Source: Anodontia alba
Lineage: Eukaryota > Mollusca > Bivalvia > Lucinida > Lucinidae
Length of the DNA: 64,000 bases
Assembly (NCBI GenBank): GCA_964016985.1
Contig: OZ024827.1
Span: 81,295,835-81,359,834 of the forward strand
Direction of reading: 5' to 3'
The notes below the pieces were generated by a model. That model searched no databases. It saw only the letters and a program-made list of their open reading frames with translations, and was not told where the DNA came from. Below are positions 52,936 to 63,179 of this stretch, in pieces. Numbering within the stretch: the stretch's first letter is position 1; each line of letters begins with the position of its first letter. The position numbers were made by a program, and so were the translations under genes.

Positions 52936-53495
52936 GCTACATTGACAACCAAACTATCCATAACACAAATAATTATATGTGTGTATCGTGTGTACGTGAT
53001 GATATACTGAACTTCTAGCAAAGCGCAAAATTAAAAAAAAAGGACAATAAACACCACAAATTTCCACATGTTTTACATGGCTTTCGGTACACCTTCAGCA
53101 CGCGAAAAATAATTCAGCCAATATGCGTGAAGTAGGTAGTCTGAGATTTACTTTACAGACGCCGATAAAAATGGGCTGTTGAATGTAATTCCCGTTTTTT
53201 CAAATAATTATCTCAAAACATTTACATCGCTCATGAAACACAGAAAATGCAAAGTTTGTTTACCTTTTTTGTGTCATCGAATGCCTAACCGATGTCGCTC
53301 TCATTGTTTCACGTTCTTAACCGATGATTACGCATTCATTCGTTTGGTAGGCGTGTAACACTTGTACATTTTCATTGACTAACATTTAAAATGCATTTAC
53401 ACTAAGATAAAAAATGGTTTTGTTCTAACATGGGTTATCACCATTTTACCATTGTGCTATATGAAAACTGTACTTACCTTGGTAGTATTGCATTA
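52936..53495. other. Gene-free DNA
   Basis: No supported gene or repeat. Confidence 0.3.
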
Positions 53496-53497
53496 TC

Positions 53498-53712
53498 TTA
53501 ACCTTCGTCATGCTGAATAAATTAAAATGCCACGCCCACTTCTAATTTCCAGCCAATCAGATTACTTGATCCGGGTTTTTTGATAGAAATTCACATATTT
53601 AATGACAAACAGTGCCGATCTAGATCGGTTGGCTTCTTCAGAAGCCAACTGAATTGGATCTACGCTCTTTGCAAAGGCAGGGTATATCCTGGTTCAGCAG
53701 GACAAGGGCTAA
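53498..53712. mobile_element. piggyBac-like MITE family E copy 4
   Basis: TTAA then CCTTCGTCATGCTGAATAAA; right end TTCAGCAGGACAAGGGC. Carries the variant hairpin at 53604-53675 (GACAAACAGTGCCGATC... and TCTACGCTCTTTGC). Confidence 0.7.
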
Positions 53713-54019
53713 CAATCTATTTCTAAGATAAGACGAAACTTATTATGAAACCTGTTATGACAAGCTTCACACCACAGATGCTTCTGACATATAGTTTATA
53801 GTGTATTTATTCTTGCAGGAGTTATTGCCCTTGGTTTTGCAAATTTACGAAAATACGCACATTAAACTCATCCAGTCTTCCAAATGTGCAACGCATGCAT
53901 ATAATTCAGTAAAAGTTGAAATATTAGACGAATCTTGCAATATGATGTGTTTATTATAAATAAGAACAAGGCAGTCTGAAGGACAGCTATATCCCCCGCC
54001 GCAGAATGACAATGGAGCG

Positions 54020-55080
54020 GCCTCAAAATTCAAGGCTCAAACTGGTGGCCTTCAATTGTGACCTTGACCTTGAGTCTGCATTGTTGAGTTATGTGTTATA
54101 TACATCATCTCACTAAGGCGAACATTTGAACCAAATTTAATAAATATCTTTCAAAGGGTTAAGGAGATATGGAGTGAACATGAAATTCAAGGCTCAAACT
54201 CGTGACTGACCTTTAACTGTGACCTTGACCTTGAGTCGGCATGTTTGAGTTATGGGTTCTTCACATCGCATCACTACCTTGTAAGTCTGCATGGTTGAGC
54301 TATGGGCACTGCACATCATTTCACTGAGGCAAACATTTGACCAAAATTAAAAGAAAATCCTTCCAGGGGTAAAGGAGATATCGAGTGGACACGAAATTCA
54401 GAGTTCAAACTCGCAACCTTGAACTGTGACCTTGTCCTTGAGTCCCCATGGCTGAGTTATGGGTTCTGCACATCGTCCCACAGGTGAACATTTGACCAAA
54501 GTTTAGGGAAAATCCTCCCAGGGGTAAAGGAGATACAGAGCGGACACGAAATTCAAGACTGAAGCCCATGACCTTGAACTGTGACCTTGACCTTGAGTCG
54601 GCATGATTGGGTTATTAATTCTGCACATTGTCTCACCAAGGTGAACATTTGACCAAAGTTTAAAGAAAATCCTTCCACTGGTATAGGAGATACAGAGCGG
54701 ACACGAAATTCAAGGCTCAAACCTGTGACCTTAAACTGTGACCTTGACCTTGTGTCGGCATGGTTGAGTTATTAGTTCTGCACATTGTCTCACTGAGGCA
54801 AACCTTTGACCAAAGTTTAAAGAAAATCCTTCCAGGGGTATAGGAGATATGGAGCGGACACGAAATTCAAGGCTCAAACCCATGACCTTGACCTGTGACC
54901 TTGACCTTGAGTTGGCATGGTTGTCTTATGGGTTCTGCACACTGAGGGGAACATTTGACCAAAGTTTAATGGAAATCTTTCAAAGTGTTCAGGAGACATG
55001 GAGCGGACAAGAAAGTGTTACGGAAGGACAGACGGACGGACAGATGGACAGAGGGACAGACGGACGGACAGATGGACAGA
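54020..55080. repeat. Tandem array, about 160-bp unit, with GGACAGACGGAC tail
   Basis: TGTGACCTTGACCTTGAGTC near 54053, 54220, 54430, 54581, 54737 and 54894; units share GAACATTTGACCAAAGTTTA and GGAGATATGGAGCGGACACG. It ends in GGACAGACGGACGGACAG-type short repeats (55027-55080) followed by a CGCTTCGCGGCGG hairpin. Confidence 0.9.
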
Positions 55081-55505
55081 CGAAGGCCATTTCTGTAATC
55101 CCCCATCCGCTTCGCGGCGGGGAATTAATTATATTTATGTGGCTATTTGAACCATTTTGATCATATTATCATGTTGAGCGTATGTTCCTAGAAAACAGTG
55201 GTGGGGTAGCAATTCATAAATATTTGCTAAGACAACCTATCATTTTGGTGTGCATTATTATTCAGATCGTCTCTATATATATTTAGAATATGACAACATA
55301 ACATTTTAAAGCAGTACTGATCTCTTGAAATCGATTGAATTTATCAAACTGTTCAATTATTTAGAAAAATAGAATTTTGCTATTTCGTGGGTAGGGTTAG
55401 TTATGGAGCATTATCTCGTTTAACGAAATTTTATATCATTTTAAAATAATACTACACAATAAGTAGCGATCATTATTTGAAAGATTAATGAAAATTTATT
55501 GTTGT
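55081..55505. other. Gene-free DNA
   Basis: AT-rich; no gene seen. Confidence 0.3.
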
Positions 55506-55506
55506 A

Positions 55507-56793
55507 CGAGGGCAAGTCAATAAGTAACCAGCCTATCCCATTTCCAATTGACCGAGACACCCAAGATTTTCATGCCTTGTTTCAATACATGTTTTAGGCC
55601 TGAGGGCAAAATTGCACCCTTATCGTGTCATTCACTCATAAGATATTGAATGTCAAACATGGCTAGCGATGCAAAAGTAAGCTTTTCGTCAAAAGTTGAG
55701 TACCGTGCTGTAATTCGGTACTTGTATTTGAAAGGGAAAACAGGTCAGGAAAAACATTGCGAGTTGACCAATGTTTATGGGTCTTCTGCACCATCGTATG
55801 CACAAGTTAAATTCTGGATTGGGGAATTCAAACGCAGTAGAACGTCTTTAGAAGACGAAACCAGGTATGACGCCCATCAGATGCCACCGATGAAGAAATG
55901 TGTAACAAAGTACGGGATCTGGTGTACTCTGATAGGTGAATTAAGGTGGAAGAAATAGCGAATGCATTACACATTTCACATGGTAGCGTTTCTACAACTT
56001 TACATGATCGCTTGGGTATGCACAAGCTAACAGCCCGTTGGGTCCCAAAATCCCTTAGCGACGAGCAAATGGCAACCAGAGCATCAGTATACAGCACATT
56101 GTTGAAGCGGTTTAGGTCAAAGGAAGATGATTTCCTTTCACGTCTGGTGACTGTAGATGAGACCTGGGTCCATTATTATGAGCCAGAGAATAAAGCTCAA
56201 AGTCGCCAGAGTGTAGGGCCGGGGTCTCCGAGGCCAAAGAAGTTCAAAACGCAACCATCTAATGGCAAGGTGATGGTAATTGTATTTTGGGATGCACAAG
56301 GCATTATTATGTTGGACTTTCTAGCAAAGAAAAGTACAATAACAGTTGCGTATTATGCAAATTTGCTCGGCCAACTGAGAACTGTGATCCATAAAAAACG
56401 CCGAGGTAAACTCTCCAAAGGGATTCTGCTCCAACAGGACAATGCGAGAGTCCACACTTGCAAAATTGCAATGGATGCTGTTGAGCGGAATGGGTACGAG
56501 CTAATACCGCACCCCGCCTATTCTCCGGACTTAGCTCCTAGTGACTATTTCCTATTCCCAAACTTGAAAAAGGATATCCGTGGACGTCATTTCCGGTCCA
56601 ACGAAGAAGTCGTGGCGGCAGTTGAGGAGTGGGTCAGAGACAAGGACCCTGGCTTCTTCAGTTCTGGGCTGATGGCACTGGAACACCGTTGGTCCAAGTG
56701 CATCATTCTAGAGGGCGATTACATCGAAAAAGAAGAGATCGATCTCACCCAGAAATAAGTTAGGCTGGGTTTTTTTTCATTGACTCGCCCTCA
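55507..56793 (+). mobile_element. Mariner transposon, near full length
   Basis: 1,287 bp between TA dinucleotides (55505-55506, 56794-56795). Imperfect inverted ends CGAGGGCAAGTCAATAAG and TGAGGGCGAGTCAATGAA (minus strand), followed on both sides by CAGCCTA. Length and ends fit a complete DD34D mariner. Confidence 0.92.
55650..56758 (+). pseudogene. Mariner transposase, broken
   Basis: N-terminal helix-turn-helix part in one frame (55650-55958; QVKFWIGEFKRSRTSLEDE), catalytic part in another (55946-56758; WVPKSLSDEQ linker). Catalytic residues in the second part: D71 in VTVDETWVHYY, D165 in LLQQDNARVH, D200 in SPDLAPSDYFLF, with 34 residues between the last two, the DD34D signature. Two lesions separate the parts: a frameshift near 55865 and an in-frame TGA at about 55935-55937 at a CpG-type position. 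The C-terminal 270 codons are uninterrupted, so decay is recent. SETMAR-like mariners are the closest group I recognise. Confidence 0.9.
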
Positions 56794-56795
56794 TA

Positions 56796-57340
56796 AAGTG
56801 TCTTTAATAGTTAAATATTTAATAATTTACGTTAAAACTACAGTATATTTTCAACATTTCGGTGGACAAAAATGTTGCTTATTGGGTATATTAAAGTTTG
56901 CTTTACATCCGCAAGGCTTTTCTGCACTTTGCATATTCTAATGTCATTCTGTTGCAATGAGTGAATGTATCTCATCTCAGAGTATCTCATAGCTGTTAGT
57001 TGCTGCGTTAGAATGATTTTCTCAGCACTACTAGGTCCTAGAACATTTTTTGAAGAAACATGCCTGACGGGGTACATAAATGAAGACCCAAAACTCTAAT
57101 ACCAGGTGATGACTTCAGCTTTTTATTGTTTTATAACTTTTGCAATGAAATGGGAAAGCAAAATGCAGAATTCTAAGAAAATCTATCGCTGGGATAAAAA
57201 TAACTGCACCAGGTGTCAGTAGTGACCTTTTTTGAAGACCCTGTTCAGGACCATTTTCCCAGCCTACACAGAGACAATCGAACAACTAGTGCTGTCAGTA
57301 CTTTGATTATTCCTTTAAAAGTGTCTAAAAGCGTTGTACG
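56796..57340. other. Gene-free DNA
   Basis: No supported gene. Confidence 0.3.
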
Positions 57341-57343
57341 TGT

Positions 57344-57411
57344 GGCAAACAGTGAGACTCTGATCAGATGCCACGTTCTGTGGTATCAAATCTGTGTCTA
57401 CATCGTTTGTT
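57344..57411. repeat. Hairpin copy, CAAACAGTG family
   Basis: GGCAAACAGTGAGACTCTG, ATCAGATGCCACG, TTCT, GTGGTATCAAATCTGTGTC and TACATCGTTTG; decayed. Confidence 0.65.
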
Positions 57412-57489
57412 CATAAGATACTCAGGTAGGATTGTTCGGGGTGACCGATGGATTATGTTTCGAGGATTTCTTCCAACACATTTTGCATT

Positions 57490-57586
57490 TTATAGAGACG
57501 ATGGCTGGGTGACAAGGAAAAGCTTTGTGCAAAGAAATTTCTTAAGTGGATTACGAATCCGGACATTATGATCCGAAGTCTCTGAT
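57490..57586 (-). CDS. Possible duplicated terminal exon
   Basis: Directly after a splice acceptor (TTGCATTCTATTTCCCAG on the minus strand) that is almost identical to the acceptor of the exon at 59595-60081. Read in the same phase it gives SETSDHNVRIRNPLKKF and about 15 more residues before TAA. Only the first three residues agree with the other exon. It may be an alternative last exon or, more likely, a non-functional duplicate. Intron-side homology continues to about 57830. Confidence 0.3.
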
Positions 57587-57622
57587 CTGGGAAATAGAAT
57601 GCAACAGCACTGTCCCAGTAAG

Positions 57623-57796
57623 CATTCTTTATAAATCTATAGCGGGCCGTTATCGGCCCGTCAGGGTAGCTGACGGACCGATAACGGCCCGCGATAGATT
57701 TATAAAGCATTCTTTATAAATCTATAGCGGGTCGTTATCGGCCCGTCAGGGTAGCTGACGGGCCGATAACGGCCCGCGATAGATTTATAAAGAATG
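57623..57796. repeat. Doubled 86-bp palindrome
   Basis: Two tandem copies of CATTCTTTATAAATCTATAG ... GGGCCGTTATCGGCCCGTCA, mirrored by TGACGGGCCGATAACGGCCC, sharing the central CATTC. Each copy is a near-perfect hairpin. A single copy lies at 60118-60206. Confidence 0.9.
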
Positions 57797-57860
57797 TTAG
57801 CTGGGGTATTGATCCAAGGTATAAGGACACGAGGACGTTTCTATTATTGCGTATGTAAGA

Positions 57861-57964
57861 ATACCTAGTGAGCGCACAACATTGAAGCAACGTCGATTGA
57901 ACGTTGATTATGAACGTTGAATCAACATTGAATCGACATTGTTTTATTGTGTGCCTGCTGGGTA
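57861..57964. mobile_element. Diverged copy of the CCCAGCAGGCACA MITE
   Basis: Right end TGTGTGCCTGCTGGGTA, left end TACCTAGTGAGCGCACAAC; interior repeats of AACGTTGAAT and CGACATTG words. Related to 43867-43974. Confidence 0.65.
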
Positions 57965-58267
57965 CATGCACCGAAGACCAGTTATTGTCACTGGAAGAGC
58001 GTATATTTGATGTTTTAATTATTAACGCCCCATCAATTGTATTTTGATCAGTTCGGGGACGATGATAAGATGGTAAATATCTCTGCCCAAGGGAACAGCA
58101 TAAAGTCAAAAGACAATGGCCTAAATCCCATAATCACTTGAACAACAGTAACATACTGTGTTTTAAGGGAACTTGATACACAGGTTTTTTTGCGGTTTTT
58201 TCACAAGGGAGATAACTTTTGCGGCTTCCTGTTTGCATTCATATACAGCAATGCATTTCTGAAAAAG

Positions 58268-58334
58268 GGGTCTACTCTAAAAGGAAAGAATTTGCTCCTA
58301 GGGGAGCATTTTCCCCCTTTTAGTGTAGACCCCT
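58268..58334. repeat. Palindrome AGGGGTCTACTCTAAAAGG
   Basis: GGGGTCTACTCTAAAAGG and CCTTTTAGTGTAGACCCC with inner TTTGCTCCTAGGGGAGCA. Similar to the AGGAGAAATTGCTCCTTAGG hairpin at 59400-59440. Confidence 0.75.
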
Positions 58335-58619
58335 TGCTTGGTTGCAAATGTTTTCCTTATAGACTAAACCCCTTTCGAAAAAGGGAGACAGAAGGAATTT
58401 TTACGGTCGCCTCCCATGAAAGTGTATTAATTTCCCTTTAACGACCAAGGCTTGACTATCATGTTTTGTACAGCCTTTGCAACTGTCATTTTAACCATTA
58501 AGCTGCTGAATTTATTAAACATCTTAAAATAAGTTTTGTTATTATTTTGTTTTCCCAGCATATAGGGGTTGACGTTTCATTTAAACAGAGCCCTGCAAGT
58601 ACTATTTTTCTACTTTCCC

Positions 58620-58745
58620 CAGAAGAAAGGGGATGAATAATTGTGTTCTAAGAAGACAATTACCATGAAATGTCAAATCCTATTGAATCTCTGTTTTCTG
58701 AAGGAAATATCATCAACAGTTTGTCGTCTGCTGGTTTTACTAAGA
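58620..58745. repeat. Dispersed repeat related to 63.2 and 25.2 kb
   Basis: CATGAAATGTCAAATCCTAT, TGTTTTCTGAAGGAAATATC and TTTGTCGTCTGCTGGTTTT are shared with 63290-63345. Confidence 0.5.
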
Positions 58746-58837
58746 AATAACGAGGTAATTACAATATTTACACTTTAAAGCATATAAATACAAATATTGC
58801 AATATTTACAACTTAAAGCATATAAAACAAATACATG

Positions 58838-59160
58838 TACAGTGAACCCTCGTTACAACGACAGCATTTGTTCCCAAAAACTTTGCCATTAAAATGAATT
58901 TGCTGTCGGACAGAATACTTAATGAGCAGATTGATATGTAAGAAAGGTCTTGTTTTGTTCTTATTTCCTCATCGAACATATGTTTCGGAATCGCCTCACT
59001 GAGATGATTCTAACAAATATCCAAAACATATGTTTCATTAAAGTATTAAACACAATATTCTTGCATAATTTGTGACTAAATGTTACCTCTAAAGCGAAGG
59101 TTTCGTGACAGTTAAATTGTCATAATAACGAATTTTGTCGTTGTATCGAGTGTCGGTATA
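58838..59160. mobile_element. pogo/Tigger-like MITE
   Basis: Ends ACAGTGAACCCTCGTTAC and the complement of GTATCGAGTGTCGGTAT; interior GAATCGCCTCACTGAGATG hairpin at 58953-59042. Confidence 0.6.
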
Positions 59161-59308
59161 AAGTACTTCATAAAAGGTCCGATAAAATAATGGCAGTTGA
59201 CTCTCTTTGTCTCAAACTCCAAGGGACAACGATTTAGACAACAGCAGATTGAGATAAAATGAGTACATGTGTAGATGTGTGATAAACATGTACTAAACCA
59301 ATATCATT

Positions 59309-59543
59309 TACAGTCGACTCTCGTTATCTCGAAGTCCAAGGGCCTCTCTGAAATACTTCGAGATATCCGAAGTTTGAGATAATATTGAAAATTGTGGAAA
59401 AGAGGAGAAATTGCTCCTTAGGAGCAATTTCTCCTCTTTTCCACAATATTTTATTGCCTGTTGTTAGATATTCATGTTTTAAACAGGGACCAGATTTTCA
59501 CTTCGATGTAAGCGGTTATTCGAGATAACGAGAGTCGATTGTA
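59309..59543. mobile_element. pogo/Tigger-like MITE with AGGAGAAATTGC hairpin
   Basis: Perfectly matching ends: ACAGTCGACTCTCGTTATC and GATAACGAGAGTCGATTGT, TA at the edges. Central palindrome AAAAGAGGAGAAATTGCTCC mirrored. A partial relative lies at 59190-59270. Confidence 0.8.
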
Positions 59544-59594
59544 TTTAGTTTTAGTAGTTTGAGTTATCAGTGATTGAGAAATTGAGAGTTAACT

Positions 59595-60081
59595 CTAGTT
59601 CAGTTTTTCAAAGCAACAGAGTGGTCTTTCTTCGTAGCAACCGACATCCCCTTCCACAGCTTCTTTCCTTTTATCTCTGTCCGAGGATGTCGACCTACGT
59701 ACTTCCACAATCTCATGAGGATTAGGAGCTTGAGAATTTGTAGGATCAGTTATAGGTATTGACGTCACATAATGCAGTCCAGAAATAGACGCGCGAGCTT
59801 CTTGAATAGACGAATGATGTGATGTACCACGCGACGGAGCACGTGGTGGTTCCGAAACTAGTGGTGGGCCTGTAACTAGTGGTGGACCAGAAACTAGTGG
59901 TGGATCCGAAGCTAGCTGTGGATCAGATACATATAGTGACTCGTTGGTCTCGTATATATCTGACAAAGCCGAATGTACCCTGTCAGCCATAACATGAGTC
60001 GGAAGCCTTTGTTCCTCTGCATCGAATACATATACAGGGTTCGCCTTGCTGACATTGAATATTTCACTGTCTGTCTCTGAT
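59595..60081 (-). CDS. Probable terminal exon of a host gene
   Basis: Minus strand: TTGCTTTCTATTTTCCAG acceptor just upstream of 60081, then an open frame of about 161 codons to TAG at 59595. The frame passes through MADRVHSALSDIYETNESLY (ATG at 59990 is internal) and a four-times repeated short motif (SDPPLV, SGPPLV, TGPPLV, SEPP), and a Ser/Arg/Glu-rich end with CFEKLN. Low hydrophobicity and Tyr/Pro content suggest the cytoplasmic tail of a membrane receptor or an adaptor end; that is inference. Upstream exons would lie beyond 60.2 kb but none was recognised. A pogo-like MITE sits in the probable 3' untranslated side. Confidence 0.55.
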
Positions 60082-60117
60082 CTGGAAAATAGAAAGCAAC
60101 AGTACTGTCCCAGTAAG

Positions 60118-60206
60118 CATTCTTTATAAATCTATAGTGGGCCGTTATCGGCCCGTCAGTGTAGCTGACGAGCCGATAACGGCTCGCTACAGATTTATAA
60201 AGAATG
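60118..60206. repeat. Single copy of the CATTCTTTATAAATCTATAG palindrome
   Basis: Same palindrome as the doubled one at 57623-57796, in the intron side of the terminal exon; arms now carry several mismatches. Confidence 0.85.
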
Positions 60207-60284
60207 TTAGCTAGGGTATTGATCCAAGGTATAAGGACACTTTAACACTGAACAAGACTGGTCCAAAAATTGAACAAGGCAATC

Positions 60285-60490
60285 CATTACGAAAACACGC
60301 ATATTCAAATATATAGAAAAATTCACCTCCAAAAACTGAAAATTTTCGGATAAAAAACGCTGATATTTTTCATAATTCTGGTCAAAACATAGATCGTGGG
60401 TACTCGTTAGAACCGCCTGTAAACCCCAGTTTAACTATATAAAAGTGGGGTTTAAGGGGGTCAAAATTATATAGGTATGTTTTCGTGATG
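60285..60490. mobile_element. MITE family B copy 9, hairpin lost
   Basis: Ends CATTACGAAAACACGCATAT and GGTATGTTTTCGTGATG. The central palindrome is missing: sequence jumps from CGTTAGAACCGCC to TGTAAACCCCAG. About 75 bp shorter than the others. Confidence 0.85.
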
Positions 60491-60525
60491 TAACTTTTGG
60501 TGTGCCCAACGTTTGCCGGATGAGG

Positions 60526-60592
60526 TGCAGTGTCAACCAGATCTGACGCCGCGTCCAGTGGCGTCTGATCTGGGTCTACACAGTTTGCTCAG
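60526..60592. repeat. Hairpin copy, CAAACAGTG family
   Basis: CAGTGTCAACCAGATC, TGACGCCGCG, GGCGTCTGATCTGGGTC, TACACAGTTTGC. Confidence 0.75.
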
Positions 60593-60597
60593 GCCTG

Positions 60598-61020
60598 ACT
60601 GTCCGAATATTGTTTATCCCACTACTGTTTTGCCGAATATTGTTTATCCGATTACTGTCTGCCCGAATACTGTCTGCTTGAATACTGTTTGTTCGAATAA
60701 TGTCTGGCCGAATACAGTTTCATGGCCAAACTGTTTGTCCGAATACTGTTGTCCGAATACTGTTTGTTCAACTACTGTCTGGACGAATACTGGGGTGCGT
60801 TCAAAAGTGTAAGTAACTCGCGAGTGTTTTGCCATGGATCCCTGCTCCTGTTGGTGCTCGTCATTAGGTACAGGGATCCAAGGTAAAACAATCGCTGTCA
60901 CTTTGCACTTCTGAACGTAGCCTTGTTTTTTCACTCAGAAAGTACTTGTCTGACAGAATACAGTTTGCCCGAATACTATCAGGCCGAATACTGTTTGTCC
61001 GAATACTCTGTGTCTGAATC
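60598..61020. repeat. 16-bp minisatellite split by a foldback MITE
   Basis: About 13 degenerate copies of GAATACTGTTTGTCC (60598-60790) and about five more (60955-61018). The middle (60790-60925) is a foldback: GGTGCGTTCAAAAGTG and the complement CACTTCTGAACG, with TGGATCCCTG/CAGGGATCCA near its tip. Confidence 0.8.
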
Positions 61021-61925
61021 CTTAGTTTAAACTAGAAAAGGACCCGCGCAAGCGTTGTACACAAGTCATTTTGTTGATTTTGTCATGCGACGGCTCATAT
61101 ATGCAGAGTTGCCGCTAGGTCAAATTACAGCTCGAACCCTATGGTGATCAATCTGAGTTCGGACTGACCCAGTGGTGTTTAAGATGGTTCGAAGAGTGAA
61201 AACGACGTAGCCTGCTTATACAACAATTCACCTATATTAACCACAGAGGACAGTAATAACTGACCAAAATTAAAATATTTATTGGTTAGGTTTTTCTATG
61301 CAGTCTGAAATAAATGAATTTTCCCGAGAAAAAAAAAAAGATTCTTAATTACGTATGCCATTACGTTTTCGAACTTTGTTCTTTCATTCGGTTCACACCT
61401 TTGTCGTTAACAGAAGCATCGCTGCAATGTATAAATTGACTATTACGCTACACGGGGAATACCAACGTGCAGTCATATAAATACGCACCAGTCTATGGTT
61501 AGATGATGTCCGATTTATTTACAATGTGCACGTAATCTATTTATAGGCGGTAAATTCGAGAAGCTACTTTGGGATAATTTGAATAAAGTATTGTCTGTTT
61601 CCCTACAAAAAAAAAAAACAACTGGAAAACGTATTAAAATTCCGGAAATTAAATATAAAATTTATCAATAAGAACAATATCGTTATTAATTTAAACCAAC
61701 CAACCGCGGCAGGTTTTTACCGTTTTCTTGTTTTTGAGGCTGATTCGTTCTTTTAGTAGTATAGATACGATAATTAGACTTAAAGCAAAGCCAGGGACTT
61801 CATACCAGTTTTTAGAGTGGCTCCTTTCCAGCAGGAGCTTGATTTGCACGAAAGCCAACCGAAAGGCACGAATGAAAATAAAAATGACAGGAACTCTATC
61901 ATATGGCGGCCCGCTAGGGTTTACA
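61021..61925. other. Gene-free DNA
   Basis: No supported gene. Short A-runs at 61328 and 61607. Confidence 0.3.
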
Positions 61926-61929
61926 CCCG

Positions 61930-62360
61930 TCTAATACAGATGTCTATATTTTAAATGCAGATACCTGCATTGAAATAGAGGTATCTGCATTTAAATACAG
62001 ATATCTACATTTAAATACAGATATCTGTATTTCAAACACAGATATCTATTTGAAATGCAGATATCTTTATTTGGTTATAAAAGAGAGATATCTGAATTTG
62101 AATTAGAAATATCTGCAATTAAATTACAGATATCTGCATTTCAAAGGCAGATATCTCTATTTAAATTAGAGACATCTGTAGTTTTAGAAACTCAGATATT
62201 TGTATTTGAAATAAAGATATCTCTAATTGAAATACAAATATCTATAATTATCATTCAAGATATCTGCAATTCAAATGGACATATCTGTATTTATAGAAAA
62301 TGCAGATGTATCTTATTCAGATAGAGCTATCTGTATTCAAAATGGAGATATCTCTATTTA
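61930..62360. repeat. Palindromic AGATATCT minisatellite
   Basis: About 19 units of 21-24 bp of the type CAGATATCTGCATTTAAATA; each unit is itself a near-palindrome centred on AGATATCT and on ATTTAAAT. Orientation is therefore ambiguous and any frame across it is an artefact. Confidence 0.88.
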
Positions 62361-62880
62361 TGAACCTGAATTTTTTTCAACTTTTATTTTTAAGAAATAA
62401 TCAATGCCCCCCCCCCTTGCTCAAGGCTTTGACATGCTTGATATTAAGCAAGCTTTAGAGTATCCTTTCATTACAACTGGACACTAATGTGCTGACCTAG
62501 AATTCACAGGACTGTTTCTCGGATTTCTGTGGTCCTTGAATCTGGTTCCCAGATATCTGACTCCTAACGGTTAGAACTTGGTATCGTAATTAACAATGTT
62601 GAACGACTGTTGGCCAGCACCAACTAAGAATTCATGTCATGTATGCACTGGTCAAGTGGGGTCCGGGGTATTCTCCGGGGACCTCCCCCGAAAAATGTTT
62701 TAATTTCTAGAATGCAGGAGAATCAATTACCCCATCCCCGGGCCCATCCACACCCTCCTTTATACAAAACACAGAAAAACTGGTCAGACTGAAATGAAGC
62801 ATAACTGGCCAACACCTTTTGTGTCTTACAAATATACTGATACTACTATTAACAATTATAATGCGGAATTTCTATTTTCC
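62361..62880. other. Gene-free DNA
   Basis: No supported gene. Confidence 0.3.
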
Positions 62881-62881
62881 T

Positions 62882-63124
62882 GGGCCCAATTGTTCAAAGC
62901 GTCGTTAGCTTAACGAGCTCGTTAAGGGTCATTTCGTTAAATGTTTTAGCGGCTTCAATATACAATATTCTGAAATTTTTTGCTGAAAAAATGTGAGTAG
63001 CTTTTGCACTGCAAAAGCTACTCACATTTTTTTCAGCAAAAAATTTCAGCATATTTGCATATCACGATGTAAATTTTAACGATTCGTTAACTAACGACAT
63101 CGTTAGTTTTGAACAACCGGGCCC
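62882..63124. mobile_element. GGGCCC-ended MITE, copy 2
   Basis: Ends GGGCCCAATTGTTCAAAGC and GTTTTGAACAACCGGGCCC, inner TCGTTAGCTTAACGAG words, central hairpin TGTGAGTAGCTTTTGC / GCAAAAGCTACTCACA. Copy 1 is at 40833-41080. Confidence 0.9.
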
Positions 63125-63179
63125 TGAGCTTTAATTATTCCTCTTGCCATGCTCTTCAATTTGGATTTTTAATGCTTGT

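Noticed and set aside
487..60592. Dispersed hairpins as a possible CRISPR array
   Set aside because: They are scattered, not regularly spaced, and the genome is eukaryotic in character.
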